From assembly GCA_934359185.1 (NCBI GenBank), contig CAKRLE010000014.1, forward strand, positions 1-47,858: a DNA stretch of 47,858 bases. The letters run 5' to 3'. Shown one piece after another: positions 1-7,008 of this stretch (positions within the stretch are counted from its first letter, which is position 1; every line of letters begins with the position of its first letter). This DNA comes from an uncultured Lachnospira sp. GTDB lineage: Bacteria; Bacillota; Clostridia; Lachnospirales; Lachnospiraceae. The position numbers and the translations under genes were made by a program. Under the pieces are notes generated by a model. It saw only the letters and a program-made list of their open reading frames with translations, was not told the origin of the DNA and did not search any database.

Positions 1-386
1 GCTACAGATCTGTCAAATGTCTTGATATGACCAAACAGCCAGTCAATAACATTGATTTTCACCTGTTCCATAAACTTTTCATCTGGCCCCTCATTTTCAT
101 CCAGATAATCATAAAGTACCTTTACAGTATGCCTGAACTCCTCATGTTTCTTTATATGTTCCTCCAATCCCGGGTATCCTACATCCTTCTGCAATTTTTC
201 TTCTTCTTTGAAGTGAAAATCTGTATATTCATTAAGATAATCAAGCATTTTAATTGCCTTTACTCTTGCATCTTCTGATTCACATGCATTCACAAATTGC
301 TGAATACGATCAATCAGTTCCTTATGCTGCTCATCTATTGTCTTATTACCTGTTATTAAATTATCATCAAATGTAATTACTGTCAT
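1..386 (-). CDS. Bacteriohemerythrin (partial, runs off the left edge)
   Basis: A non-heme di-iron O2-binding protein of the hemerythrin family, probably for O2 storage, sensing or scavenging in the cytoplasm of this anaerobe. I translated it from the minus strand: 128 residues are visible and the C-terminus lies outside the window. Family iron ligands are in place: H21 in DEQHKEL, H58 and E62 in FHFKEEE, H77 and H81 in EEHIKKH, and H120 with D125 in the LFGHIKTFD segment. The start at 384-386 has a GGAGG ribosome site four bases upstream. It is divergent from the Crp/Fnr regulator, with a 69-bp gap, and two rubredoxin-type redox genes share the neighbourhood, so a common O2/NO response is plausible. 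The family call is secure; the physiological role is inferred. Confidence 0.93.
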   Translation of the reverse strand, partial: MTVITFDDNLITGNKTIDEQHKELIDRIQQFVNACESEDARVKAIKMLDYLNEYTDFHFKEEEKLQKDVGYPGLEEHIKKHEEFRHTVKVLYDYLDENEGPDEKFMEQVKINVIDWLFGHIKTFDRSV

Positions 387-432
387 AAAACCTCCTTACA
401 ATCCACCTCATATATGTTAAAATAAATGTTAC

Positions 433-438
433 TATAAT
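433..438 (+). promoter_or_regulatory. -10 element and half-sites in the hemerythrin/Crp divergent gap
   Basis: A TATAAT sits at 433-438, about 17 bp before the regulator's start codon. Just upstream, ATGTTA occurs twice as a direct repeat (414-419 and 426-431). This is the same half-site as in the perfect palindrome upstream of rubredoxin, so the Crp/Fnr protein may bind here too. The arrangement is direct rather than inverted, which weakens the case. Confidence 0.4.
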
Positions 439-455
439 AGAAAGCTGGTACTTAT

Positions 456-1124
456 ATGCAAATCAAAGACCTGTCAATTTTTCATAATCTGAATGATGCT
501 GAATTTAAGAAAAGCCTTGTCTGTACTCAGTCTGTCGTTCATGAATATAAGAAAAACGATTATATATTCTTTCAGGGTGATGTTCCCCATAAGCTCTATC
601 TCATTCTTAATGGCGAAGTAGAACTTGGCTCCATCAATGTTAATGGCAAAGTTCTTCGTATTACCAACATTTCCGAAGGGGAAGATTTTGGCGAAGTTGA
701 ACTTTTTCTTAATAAAGACCACTATAGCGGTTATGCAAAGGCAAAATCTGATGTAAAGCTTCTTGAGATTTCAAAAGACTTCTTTGGTGGCAGATGTGAA
801 AAAAACTGCTCTCATCACAGCAAAGTAGTTTTTAATATGCTGGAACTATTTGCCAAAAGAACTAATGAAAATAATCAACAGCTTGAGGTTCTTACCAGCG
901 GTAATCTCAAACAGCGCATTGCCACATACCTATTAGAGCGTGCAGATAACAACAATCTTGTATCATTATCCATGAATAGAGAAGAACTGGCTCTATATCT
1001 GAATACAACCAGACCTTCCCTTTCAAGGACACTCTTATCACTTCAGGAAGACGGACTTATTCATCTTGATTCAAGGAAATCAATAAAAATTCTTAATGCT
1101 GAAGCTTTACTCTATATCGAATAA
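456..1124 (+). CDS. Crp/Fnr family transcriptional regulator
   Basis: A 222-residue one-domain-sensor regulator of the Crp/Fnr superfamily. Residues ~10-110 form the cyclic-nucleotide-binding-like beta roll (FFQGD near 38-42, GEDFGEVELF near 75-84). Residues ~150-215 form the Crp-type winged helix (NREELALYLNTTRPSLSRTL, then a wing with GLIHLD). The linker before the dimer helix contains C114 and C118 followed by two histidines (RCEKNCSHH), which could bind a metal or heme, but this is not a known signature I can name. It lies between hemerythrin (divergent) and rubredoxin (convergent), which suggests an O2/NO or HcpR-like stress regulator rather than a cAMP sensor. The ligand is unknown. The start at 456 is preceded by a TATAAT but only a weak ribosome site. 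Confidence 0.88.
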   Translation: MQIKDLSIFHNLNDAEFKKSLVCTQSVVHEYKKNDYIFFQGDVPHKLYLILNGEVELGSINVNGKVLRITNISEGEDFGEVELFLNKDHYSGYAKAKSDVKLLEISKDFFGGRCEKNCSHHSKVVFNMLELFAKRTNENNQQLEVLTSGNLKQRIATYLLERADNNNLVSLSMNREELALYLNTTRPSLSRTLLSLQEDGLIHLDSRKSIKILNAEALLYIE

Positions 1125-1134
1125 ACCAGTCCTC

Positions 1135-1299
1135 TTATTCGCTTAGTTCTTCAAATACATCTTTACCCAATCCACAAACCGGACATACCCAGTCATCTGG
1201 AATATCTTCAAATGGTGTTCCAGGTGCAATTCCTCCATCCGGATCTCCTACCTCTGGATCGTATACATAACCACATGGTCCACATACATATTTCTTCAT
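1135..1299 (-). CDS. Rubredoxin
   Basis: A 54-residue electron carrier with one Fe bound by four cysteines, found by translating the minus strand. The two CxxCG knuckles are CGPCG (C6, C9) and CPVCG (C39, C42). Between them come the conserved [14 protein letters not shown] and the aromatic residues expected of the family; the length is normal. It likely passes electrons to a flavodiiron protein or rubrerythrin-type oxidase during O2 or NO detoxification. The start at 1297-1299 has AAGGAG about 8 bases upstream. It is convergent with the Crp/Fnr gene, whose stop is 11 bp away. A 14-bp palindrome lies 75 bp upstream of its start and could be the regulator's operator. Confidence 0.96.
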   Translation of the reverse strand: MKKYVCGPCGYVYDPEVGDPDGGIAPGTPFEDIPDDWVCPVCGLGKDVFEELSE

Positions 1300-1345
1300 A
1301 ATAAAAATCTCCTTTCAAATTTTATTTTATTTATCTTATGTATGT

Positions 1346-1387
1346 ATTATAGTATTTGGGCATACTACATTCCGTAACATATGTTAC
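1346..1387 (-). promoter_or_regulatory. Rubredoxin promoter with palindromic activator site
   Basis: On the minus strand a TATAAT (plus coordinates 1346-1351) is preceded by the perfect 14-bp palindrome GTAACATATGTTAC at 1374-1387. There is no good -35 hexamer. The palindrome centre lies about 41.5 bp upstream of the predicted transcription start, the class II position used by Crp/Fnr activators. The half-site ATGTTA recurs upstream of the neighbouring Crp/Fnr gene. Binding by that protein is an inference. Confidence 0.6.
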
Positions 1388-1404
1388 CAAATAGCATAAA
1401 TATT

Positions 1405-1590
1405 TTAATCTTTTTCTACTTCTTCACTCTCATTAACTGCACTTTTGCTTGAAATCATCTTATACCCAGAGAGTACAGAAAATAACATACATCCCATTGC
1501 TCTAATCGCAAAAATCTTATGTTCCTTCATCTTTCCTTTGAAGCCAGTATAAAACGTAGCAAACATAATTGTTGTACAAGTCTGAATCAT
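1405..1590 (-). CDS. Small hypothetical protein, possibly a remnant
   Basis: A 61-residue reading frame with a moderately hydrophobic middle (residues ~25-48) and an acidic, serine-rich tail. I do not recognise it. A GGAAGA ribosome-like site precedes the ATG, and a second ATG at residue 21 is preceded by AAAGGA. Upstream on the same strand another short frame (starting MRIAVCGDEVF) stops right at this start, so the pair may be pieces of one broken gene. It lies in a stretch of decayed genes, so I treat it as doubtful. Confidence 0.25.
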   Translation of the reverse strand: MIQTCTTIMFATFYTGFKGKMKEHKIFAIRAMGCMLFSVLSGYKMISSKSAVNESEEVEKD

Positions 1591-1823
1591 TTTTCTTCCA
1601 ATATCTGAGCCATAAATACTTCATCACCACAGACAGCAATTCGCATATTGTCACTTTTTGTCTGATTAATATATTTATTATATCTTCCACAGTTGTTATG
1701 AAATGACCTTTTTGTTGTGAAAAGGGCAGCAAACCATTATTGGTTCACTGCCCTGTCTTCTAATCCTGTCTGCAATATTAAAGAAATGAAACAAACTCCT
1801 TCATTGGTATACGCTGTGGTTCA

Positions 1824-1963
1824 TGCTTTAAAGCATAAAGACTGAAAAGGATTTTCTAATGCAGAGTCCAATAAATTGTAATCTCTGACTCAATCGCTTC
1901 CACCAGTCTGCTAAATCAATTGAGTATGAAACATAAGAATCTGCTTTTTGCTCAGTTTTTCAT
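1824..1963 (-). pseudogene. doc: Doc/Fic-type toxin remnant
   Basis: Reading the minus strand from the ATG at 1963 gives a decayed N-terminus of a Doc-family (Fic fold) toxin, which normally phosphorylates EF-Tu. After the first codons a one-base deletion shifts the frame. The restored frame reads LSKKQILMFHTQLI, stop, QTGGSD, stop, VRDYNLLDSALENPFQS. This matches the conserved Doc start (…LI[E]xTGGSDGIRDxxLLxSALexPFQ), with TAG replacing a Glu codon and TGA replacing a Gly codon. The Fic core motif HPFxxGNKR is absent, so the 3' part is deleted. The toxin ATG overlaps the antitoxin stop by four bases (ATGA), the usual phd-doc coupling, which confirms the pairing. It cannot make a functional toxin. 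Confidence 0.8.
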
Positions 1964-2181
1964 TTAGCTAGTACCTCATATGCTTCTTTATTCTGCTCCA
2001 TGAGCTGCTTTGAAATACTTAACACATCTTCATCAGATGCAGTAAAATCCTTATCTGCTTTACTAAAATCTATAACAAGATATCTTGGTACATTATTCTT
2101 CAAAATCACTGCTGAACCACATTCGTCCACTAATCTTGCTACTTTTGAAAAATTCTGGTTAGCGTCTGAAATAGACACCAT
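1960..2181 (-). CDS. phd: Phd/YefM-type antitoxin, N-terminally frameshifted
   Basis: A 73-residue antitoxin of the Phd/YefM family. The N-terminal fold MVSISDANQNFSKVARLVDE and the KNNVPRYLVIDF strand are characteristic; the C-terminus is the toxin-binding tail. Its promoter and ribosome site (AAGGTGA) actually serve an ATG at 2199-2201, which lies 20 nt upstream and out of frame. One extra base in the six-A tract (plus 2184-2189) would restore a start of MTIDKKT joined to MVSISDANQ. So either the antitoxin is truncated and translated from the internal ATG without a good ribosome site, or the homopolymer is miscalled. Since the partner toxin is clearly dead, loss of selection on the antitoxin is expected. 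Confidence 0.8.
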   Translation of the reverse strand: MVSISDANQNFSKVARLVDECGSAVILKNNVPRYLVIDFSKADKDFTASDEDVLSISKQLMEQNKEAYEVLAK

Positions 2182-2191
2182 TGTTTTTTAT

Positions 2192-2258
2192 CTATAGTCA
2201 TTTGATCACCTTCGTGATTTATTTACTATAGTATATGCAAACTTTAGGATAAATACAA
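2192..2258 (-). promoter_or_regulatory. phd-doc promoter and operator-like inverted repeat
   Basis: Minus-strand promoter TTGTAT (2253-2258), 17-bp spacer, TATACT (2230-2235). An imperfect inverted repeat with 18-bp arms (14 of 18 matching, outer CTATAGT, inner ATCAC) and a CTTC centre occupies 2192-2231, overlapping the -10 and the ribosome site. This is the expected place for Phd autorepression. Confidence 0.55.
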
Positions 2259-2334
2259 CCTATTTTTATCTAAACTATTTCACTACAATGCTTATGCCAT
2301 TACATGCTGATTTTCTTTTATATTTCTTTCCACT

Positions 2335-2493
2335 TCAGCAATACTCTTTTTCAATTATATTTAGCTTTTCATTTTGTAAAAGTTTCTTTGATAACAAAGT
2401 TCCCAATAGCCGGTGTAATTCATGCTTTTTATCCAGTCCGAGTAACTCTTTTCTAAGATTCCGCAAAAGGCTCTCTGCCTCAATATCATTTTA
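2335..2493 (-). pseudogene. Protein fragment, possibly the tail of an Rpn/PD-(D/E)XK-type protein
   Basis: Between two stop codons the minus strand encodes about 52 residues with good protein character (DIEAESLLRNLRKELLGL, then HELHRLLGTLLSKKL, ending NIIEKEYC). The LLSxKL…EKLxIIEKEY pattern reminds me of the C-terminal region of Rpn/PD-(D/E)XK-type proteins common in Lachnospiraceae, but this is from memory and weak. There is no start codon or ribosome site. It is best seen as a relic in a decayed stretch. Confidence 0.3.
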
Positions 2494-2689
2494 AGCGAGG
2501 CTTCTTATGGAAGCAACCAAATTTTCTATAAATTTTTGCGATAATATTAAAAAACAGACACATGACCATAGACACATATCTGCTCCTCATTCTTGCAATT
2601 CTGCCCCAACTTGGGGCAGAATTCATAAATATATTCCGTTCAGACTTGCTTGAACACGTTTCATTTTCAACACTGATGCCTTATCCACA

Positions 2690-2860
2690 CTGCATCACTG
2701 TCAAATTTTTTAACATCAATTATTTTTAACCTTGTAACATCATGCTCCATCGGAAGTCCGTCAAACACCCACTGACCATTGTTGGTACATTTATTTCATC
2801 AAGTGTTGTGTAATAATCATTAACTCCCGGCAGTTTAGATGTCATATGATATTTGATTTT
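2690..2860 (-). pseudogene. Unidentified coding remnant with a frameshift
   Basis: Two adjoining minus-strand frames read naturally when joined: MTSKLPGVNDYYTTLDEINV, then after a frame change QWVFDGLPMEHDVTRLKI and IIDVKKFDSDAVW. No single frame is open across both. I do not recognise the family. It directly follows the deleted aldo/keto reductase and may have been part of the same transcript. Confidence 0.3.
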
Positions 2861-2866
2861 TTCATA

Positions 2867-3214
2867 TTACATCTTTCCTCCATATATCGGGAATCCGCTG
2901 GCTGCACCATAGCTTTCAATCTTCTTTAAATTCTTAAGTACTTCCATGTCCTCTGCGCTGATTTCAAAATCAGCCTGTGCATTGGCTTTCATATGCTCAG
3001 GATTAGCTGTTTTTACAAGACTTTCAATATCACCAGTCTGGAAATTAGACACACCGATTGCCTTTAATTTTCCTTCATTATAAGCTTCCTCATAAGTTTT
3101 GTGTTCAGCAGCAACCTTTGATACTACGAAAAGCTCCTCCCTCGGCACACCACAGGTACGCACTCCTTCACCGACACCGCGCGCTTTTCCATATTCTGTT
3201 GCAGTCTCAGGCAT
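2867..3214 (-). pseudogene. Aldo/keto reductase with internal deletions
   Basis: The 115-residue frame is a patchwork of an aldo/keto reductase, which normally runs to about 270-290 residues. It has the TATEYG piece of the N-terminal barrel, the GVPREELFVVSKV segment, NEGKLKAIGVSNFQ from the middle, and a C-terminal FEISAEDMEVLKNL helix. The catalytic Lys/His strands and most NADPH-binding segments are missing, and the joins (after HKTYEEA and after TANPEHM) skip large parts of the fold. In-frame deletions left the frame open, so it could be translated, but it cannot form the (beta/alpha)8 barrel. No ribosome site precedes the ATG, and the frame extends upstream without homologous sequence. 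Confidence 0.85.
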
Positions 3215-3350
3215 CTGGACAAATTGTTTAACATATTATCTTTGGAAACATCACAATTCGACTGGATTCCACAACAATCCACATTATTCTCCATACATGT
3301 CTTCTTATCCTAATTTTCCCTTCAATCTTATATACTTCAACATATTGTAA

Positions 3351-4233
3351 ATAGTGTTATTCCTGCTTTGACGTTCCACGTGGAACATACTCGAACTTGT
3401 GTTTATATTTATATGTTATTTTCATCTTAATTTGAATTATACTACTAATTAAATGTAATTCACTTAATAATAGAGTATGCATAATCAAATATTCAAATGT
3501 ATGTTTATATTGATTTAGATATTTATCCTATCTTTTATTAAATATATTATAATCGACATTTTTGAACTGAGTTCAATTTTATTATTTAACTATAATATTC
3601 CTTTTTTGTTTATTCTCAACATAATTATACATTTTTATTATTATCTTATTTAATTTTGAACTGAGTTCCTATACCCTAATTTACTTTTTAATCAAATTTG
3701 TACTTTTATTTATTTTGTCCCTGTTATCAATTTTCTTCAATTTAATTCTTTGTGATTAATATTCAGTTTATTGTATGATATTATGATATTGGTTATTTTA
3801 TGTCATATTGAGGAACTGAGTTCACTTTTTTCTTCTACTAAACTTTATTGCTAAAAAGTTCTGAAATTTTTTAAAGCGAATATTGAACTCAGTTCAGTTT
3901 TATATGTATATTTATTTTTATGCATGCAATAAACAATTCTGACACATTCTCTCTATAAGATGAAAAAAAATTATTTTGAACTCAGTTCAATATTTCAACT
4001 TCAATTTAACATTCCATTATATTTACATTCCCTTAAATTTCAATGTAATAAATTATATTAATCAGCATAAAACTTTTAATTTTATGCTGAAGAGTAAATT
4101 ATTGTTATTAAAGTCATAAATCTTAGATTATTTGCATAAAATAATAAAATAAAGTCAAATTCCTACTGAATTTGTATTGAATTAAATAAAATATAATGTA
4201 TAATTAACATAGATACAGATACATTAGAATATA
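3351..4233. other. Very AT-rich gene-free stretch upstream of parA (probable centromere region)
   Basis: About 0.9 kb with no credible gene. It holds one 14-bp palindrome related to chromosomal parS (3373-3386) and five of the six clustered copies of the GAACTSAGTTC palindrome, embedded in long A/T runs. Its position before parA-parB makes it the likely partition locus. Confidence 0.6.
3373..3386. promoter_or_regulatory. parS: parS-like palindrome GTTCCACGTGGAAC
   Basis: A perfect 14-bp palindrome. Aligned with the bacterial chromosomal parS consensus TGTTTCACGTGAAACA, the 16-bp window 3372-3387 differs at three positions, two of them symmetric. A degenerate copy sharing the first ten bases (TGTTCCACGT) lies at 6648-6657, on the other side of parAB. 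It could be a ParB-binding site; the GAACTSAGTTC family is a competing candidate. Confidence 0.55.
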
Positions 4234-4248
4234 TTGAACTGAGTTCAA
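3562..4248. repeat. Six-copy palindrome cluster GAACTSAGTTC ahead of parAB
   Basis: The 11-bp core GAACT-(G/C)-AGTTC occurs at 3564-3574, 3658-3668, 3813-3823, 3885-3895, 3978-3988 and 4236-4246. Three copies (3562-3576, 3976-3990, 4234-4248) extend to the 15-bp TTGAACTSAGTTCAA. A seventh copy is at 34554-34568. Centre-to-centre spacings are about 94, 155, 72, 93 and 258 bp, so they are not tandem repeats. The last copy overlaps the parA promoter. They are probable binding sites for ParB or another protein of the module. Chance occurrence of even one such 11-mer in a window this size is about 0.02 under uniform base composition. Confidence 0.8.
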
Positions 4249-4260
4249 TATCAGTATAAT
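4234..4260 (+). promoter_or_regulatory. parA promoter overlapped by a palindrome copy
   Basis: TATAAT at 4255-4260 lies 32 bp before the parA start. The -35 region coincides with the palindrome TTGAACTGAGTTCAA at 4234-4248 (TTGAAC with a 15-bp spacer). A protein bound to the palindrome would block or modulate RNA polymerase, consistent with autoregulation of parAB. Confidence 0.5.
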
Positions 4261-4292
4261 TCTGCGCGATGCAGAAGATTGAAAGGATACAT

Positions 4293-5120
4293 ATGTCAGA
4301 AGTAATTAGTTTAATCAATGAAAAAGGTGGAGTTGGTAAATCAACATCTGCAATTACAATCACACAGATATTATCCATTTCTGGATACAATGTTTTGCTA
4401 ATTGATTTAGACCCACAGATGAACACAACTAAAATGTTCAGTACAGTAGATAATATCAAAGATGTTGATTATGAACGTCTGTTCTGCTCAAAGCTGGATA
4501 ATAAAGATAATGTAATGGAATATATCTCTTATACAGATTATGATAATATTTCTATCTTATCTGCATCAAGAGAACTCAACACTCTTATCTACAAAATCTA
4601 TGACCAGAGCAAAGAGAAAAATATCGAATTAAATCTTAGAAACAACTTACGACTCCTTAATGATGAGTTTGACTACATTATTATAGATAATTCACCATTC
4701 AAGTCATACCTTACAACATGTGCAATATGCGCCAGCGATAAGATAATAACACCAATAGGTGTAGATAATTTCTCATATGATGGACTTATGTCATTACTTG
4801 ATACAATAGAAGAGTTAAACACGAAATATTCACTGGATATTGAATTTGCAGGAATTTTCATGACAAGAGTTGCTGGAAGAACAACATTATTTAAACAGAT
4901 GTTTGAAAGTTACGAGAATATGTTTGGAGATAAATTCCTTCCTGTATCAATCCGTAACAGCATATCTGTAAGTGAATCTAATACAACATTTGAACCATTA
5001 CTTACGTATGACAAACGGTCTGGAGCAACACAGGACTACATTGAACTCGTAAATTATCTTGGATTAATGGATAATAAACATTTCCGGGAACTCGCAAAAT
5101 ATCTTAAGGGGGAGAAATAA
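4293..5120 (+). CDS. parA: ParA family partition ATPase
   Basis: A 275-residue ATPase that drives segregation of the replicon on the nucleoid together with ParB. The deviant Walker A box KGGVGKST is near residue 11 with its signature lysine. Walker A' is LIDLDPQMNTTKMF, and Walker B is YIIIDNSPF. There is no N-terminal helix-turn-helix, so it is the shorter type Ib-like/Soj-like form. I chose the ATG at 4293 because AAAGGA lies 7 nt upstream; an in-frame ATG at 4269 lacks a ribosome site. Its stop overlaps the parB start by one base (TAATG), so the two are translationally coupled. The upstream palindromes and promoter overlap suggest self-regulation. Confidence 0.93.
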   Translation: MSEVISLINEKGGVGKSTSAITITQILSISGYNVLLIDLDPQMNTTKMFSTVDNIKDVDYERLFCSKLDNKDNVMEYISYTDYDNISILSASRELNTLIYKIYDQSKEKNIELNLRNNLRLLNDEFDYIIIDNSPFKSYLTTCAICASDKIITPIGVDNFSYDGLMSLLDTIEELNTKYSLDIEFAGIFMTRVAGRTTLFKQMFESYENMFGDKFLPVSIRNSISVSESNTTFEPLLTYDKRSGATQDYIELVNYLGLMDNKHFRELAKYLKGEK

Positions 5121-6316
5121 TGGCAAAAAAGACATTTGGAGCAGGAATAACAAGCAAAGGTGTTCTCAATAACGATGGTGGAAGTAAATTAAAAGAAGTT
5201 CAGGCAAAGGCCGAATATAACTTCCAATTCATAGACAAATCAAGAATAAAATCTAACCCTAAAAATGAAATGTACAGCCAGGAAGGCATTGAAGCACTTA
5301 TGGAAAGCATCCTTGTGAATGGATTAAGACACAACCTTTCCGTTATATATGACAGCGATAATGATATATATCGTCTTGTCTCTGGTGAACGTAGATTCCG
5401 TGCCATCTGCATGATGTCTGATAAGGATTACAAGCAGCTGTTTCCAACAGGTATTCCTTGTAAAGTAGAGAAATCCAGTATTTCAGACATTGATGAGGAA
5501 ATCATGCTTATATCTGCCAACCATGATGTAAGAGAGACATCTATGGAAGTAAAAAGATGGGAAGTATCAAGACTAAAAGAATTATATGAAGCCAAAAAGC
5601 TTTCTGGCGAAATAAAGAACATTAATGCTGAGATTGCAAAGCAGCTTAATATTTCTGAACGACAAGCAAGAAAATATACAACAGCAGAGAAGCTTATTCC
5701 TGAATTATCAGAATTGCTGAATGCAAACGGCATTGACCTTAATCAGGCTGATAAATTCGGTAAACTGGATGAAGATGCACAGAAGAGTATTCTCAATATA
5801 ATCCGCAAAAATGGAACGGTAGAGAATGCAGAATACCAGTCAATCAAGGCTCTTTCAGAAGAACGCGAGCAGGAGGCAAAACGTTATAAAACTGAACTGG
5901 AAGAAGCTAATAATCAGATAAAATCACAGGAAAGCACTGTCCAGCTCCTTGAAAAACGTATTGCAGAGCTTGAAAATAACGCACCTAAGAGTAAGAGTAA
6001 AGAAGCTCTTGAGGATGAGATACGCTTTATAACTGAAGCGAAGAATAAGGCTGAACGTGAGAAAACTAAACTCGAGAATAATATTGAAAAATTAAAGCAG
6101 GCTCAGAAAGAGAAAGAAAAACGTCAGACTTCAATCTCTGATACAGAACTTAAAAGAATAAGTTCAATTGCCAAGACAGAACAGGCTCTAAGCCTTCTTG
6201 AAAATAATTTTGATGTCTTGAAGAATAATAAGTCAGTTATTAAAAGTGATGTTGATCTTAAAGTCAGGGTTCAGATTTTAAAAGACAGATTAAATGATTT
6301 ACTGGAAAATCTATAA
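5120..6316 (+). CDS. parB: ParB family centromere-binding protein
   Basis: A 398-residue ParB/Spo0J-type protein. Residues ~35-115 form the N-terminal ParB/sulfiredoxin-like domain with the CTP-binding box SGERRFRAI. Residues ~130-220 hold the DNA-binding helices (AEIAKQLNISERQARKYTTA is a clear helix-turn-helix). The C-terminal half (residues ~240-345) is a long Lys/Glu-rich coiled coil, ending in a short segment that may dimerise. It is larger than a typical chromosomal ParB (~290 residues) because of this coiled coil. It forms an operon with parA. Its site is likely one of the two palindromes upstream: the GAACTSAGTTC cluster or the parS-like GTTCCACGTGGAAC. Confidence 0.9.
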   Translation: MAKKTFGAGITSKGVLNNDGGSKLKEVQAKAEYNFQFIDKSRIKSNPKNEMYSQEGIEALMESILVNGLRHNLSVIYDSDNDIYRLVSGERRFRAICMMSDKDYKQLFPTGIPCKVEKSSISDIDEEIMLISANHDVRETSMEVKRWEVSRLKELYEAKKLSGEIKNINAEIAKQLNISERQARKYTTAEKLIPELSELLNANGIDLNQADKFGKLDEDAQKSILNIIRKNGTVENAEYQSIKALSEEREQEAKRYKTELEEANNQIKSQESTVQLLEKRIAELENNAPKSKSKEALEDEIRFITEAKNKAEREKTKLENNIEKLKQAQKEKEKRQTSISDTELKRISSIAKTEQALSLLENNFDVLKNNKSVIKSDVDLKVRVQILKDRLNDLLENL

Positions 6317-6377
6317 AATAATTCAGAATAGTATAGATTGCCATTATTAAATTTATATTATTAGCATACCAGTTTGT

Positions 6378-6476
6378 ATAACCTTGTATTTTGACGTATA
6401 TGCAGATTTTGTGTTTATTCATAGAATGAATCCAAAAAAACATTTAAAGCGCAATATGGCGAAAATACAAGGTTAT
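6378..6476. repeat. 15-bp inverted repeat with 69-bp spacer
   Basis: ATAACCTTGTATTTT at 6378-6392 is repeated exactly in inverse orientation (AAAATACAAGGTTAT) at 6462-6476. It could be a protein-binding pair, a large cruciform, or the core sites of a recombinase. The A/T-rich 69-bp spacer has no gene. Confidence 0.6.
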
Positions 6477-6573
6477 ATTTTAACATGGATATTATTATAA
6501 TTTCACATACACTATAGTCCTTAAATACTTATAATAATACAGCTTATTAATAAACAGATATTGCTAAACACAA

Positions 6574-6635
6574 AAACAGCTTCGTCTGGAAACAACAGGG
6601 TTTCTGGAATCGATGGCTGTTTATTTTTTTTATTT
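6574..6635 (+). terminator. Rho-independent terminator-like hairpin after parB
   Basis: Outer arms AAACAGC (6574-6580) and GCTGTTT (6616-6622) enclose an inner stem (TCTGGAAAC with GTTTCTGGA, allowing G-U pairs), followed by an A/T tract with eight Ts. It lies 258 bp after the parB stop, so it may end a longer transcript. Confidence 0.5.
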
Positions 6636-7008
6636 CACTAGTCGAATTGTTCCACGTAAAAGTTGAAATAACAAAACAAGCAATTGAAATCTATATTATT
6701 GCAGACGAAAAAAAGTAATCATAGGTTTAAAATAATAAAATTTAGGAAGAAAAATATCTGATTCATGTCGAAAATTTTCAAGAAAACCAGCGTAAGAAAA
6801 ACATTTTAAGCATCTCCTATATATTAAAAAACGCATATATATTGGGAAAGTAGAGGATATTGTTCAGAAAACTACAATAAAACAGTGAAAAAGTTAATCT
6901 TAATTATAATGATTGTTGTTGAATTGGGGTGTAGGAGAGAACAGAACACGAAAATAAGGCTGGTCAGCTATTCATAATTAAATAACTAATCAACCTGTAT
7001 TATAGATA

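Larger units (their letters stand above)
6317..7008. other. Gene-free stretch between parB and the first Rep gene
   Basis: About 690 bp with no credible coding frame. It contains a 15-bp inverted repeat (6378-6476), a terminator-like hairpin (6574-6635) and a degenerate parS half-site (6648-6657). The remainder is A/T-rich with no pattern I can interpret. Confidence 0.5.

Noticed and set aside
2681..2689. A perfect DnaA box TTATCCACA
   Set aside because: A single copy inside a coding relic, with no others clustered; a lone 9-mer is expected by chance in a window this size.
3562..4248. The GAACTSAGTTC palindromes as LexA (SOS) boxes
   Set aside because: The Gram-positive LexA box has GAAC and GTTC separated by four bases; here the spacing is three, and there is no lexA or SOS gene nearby.
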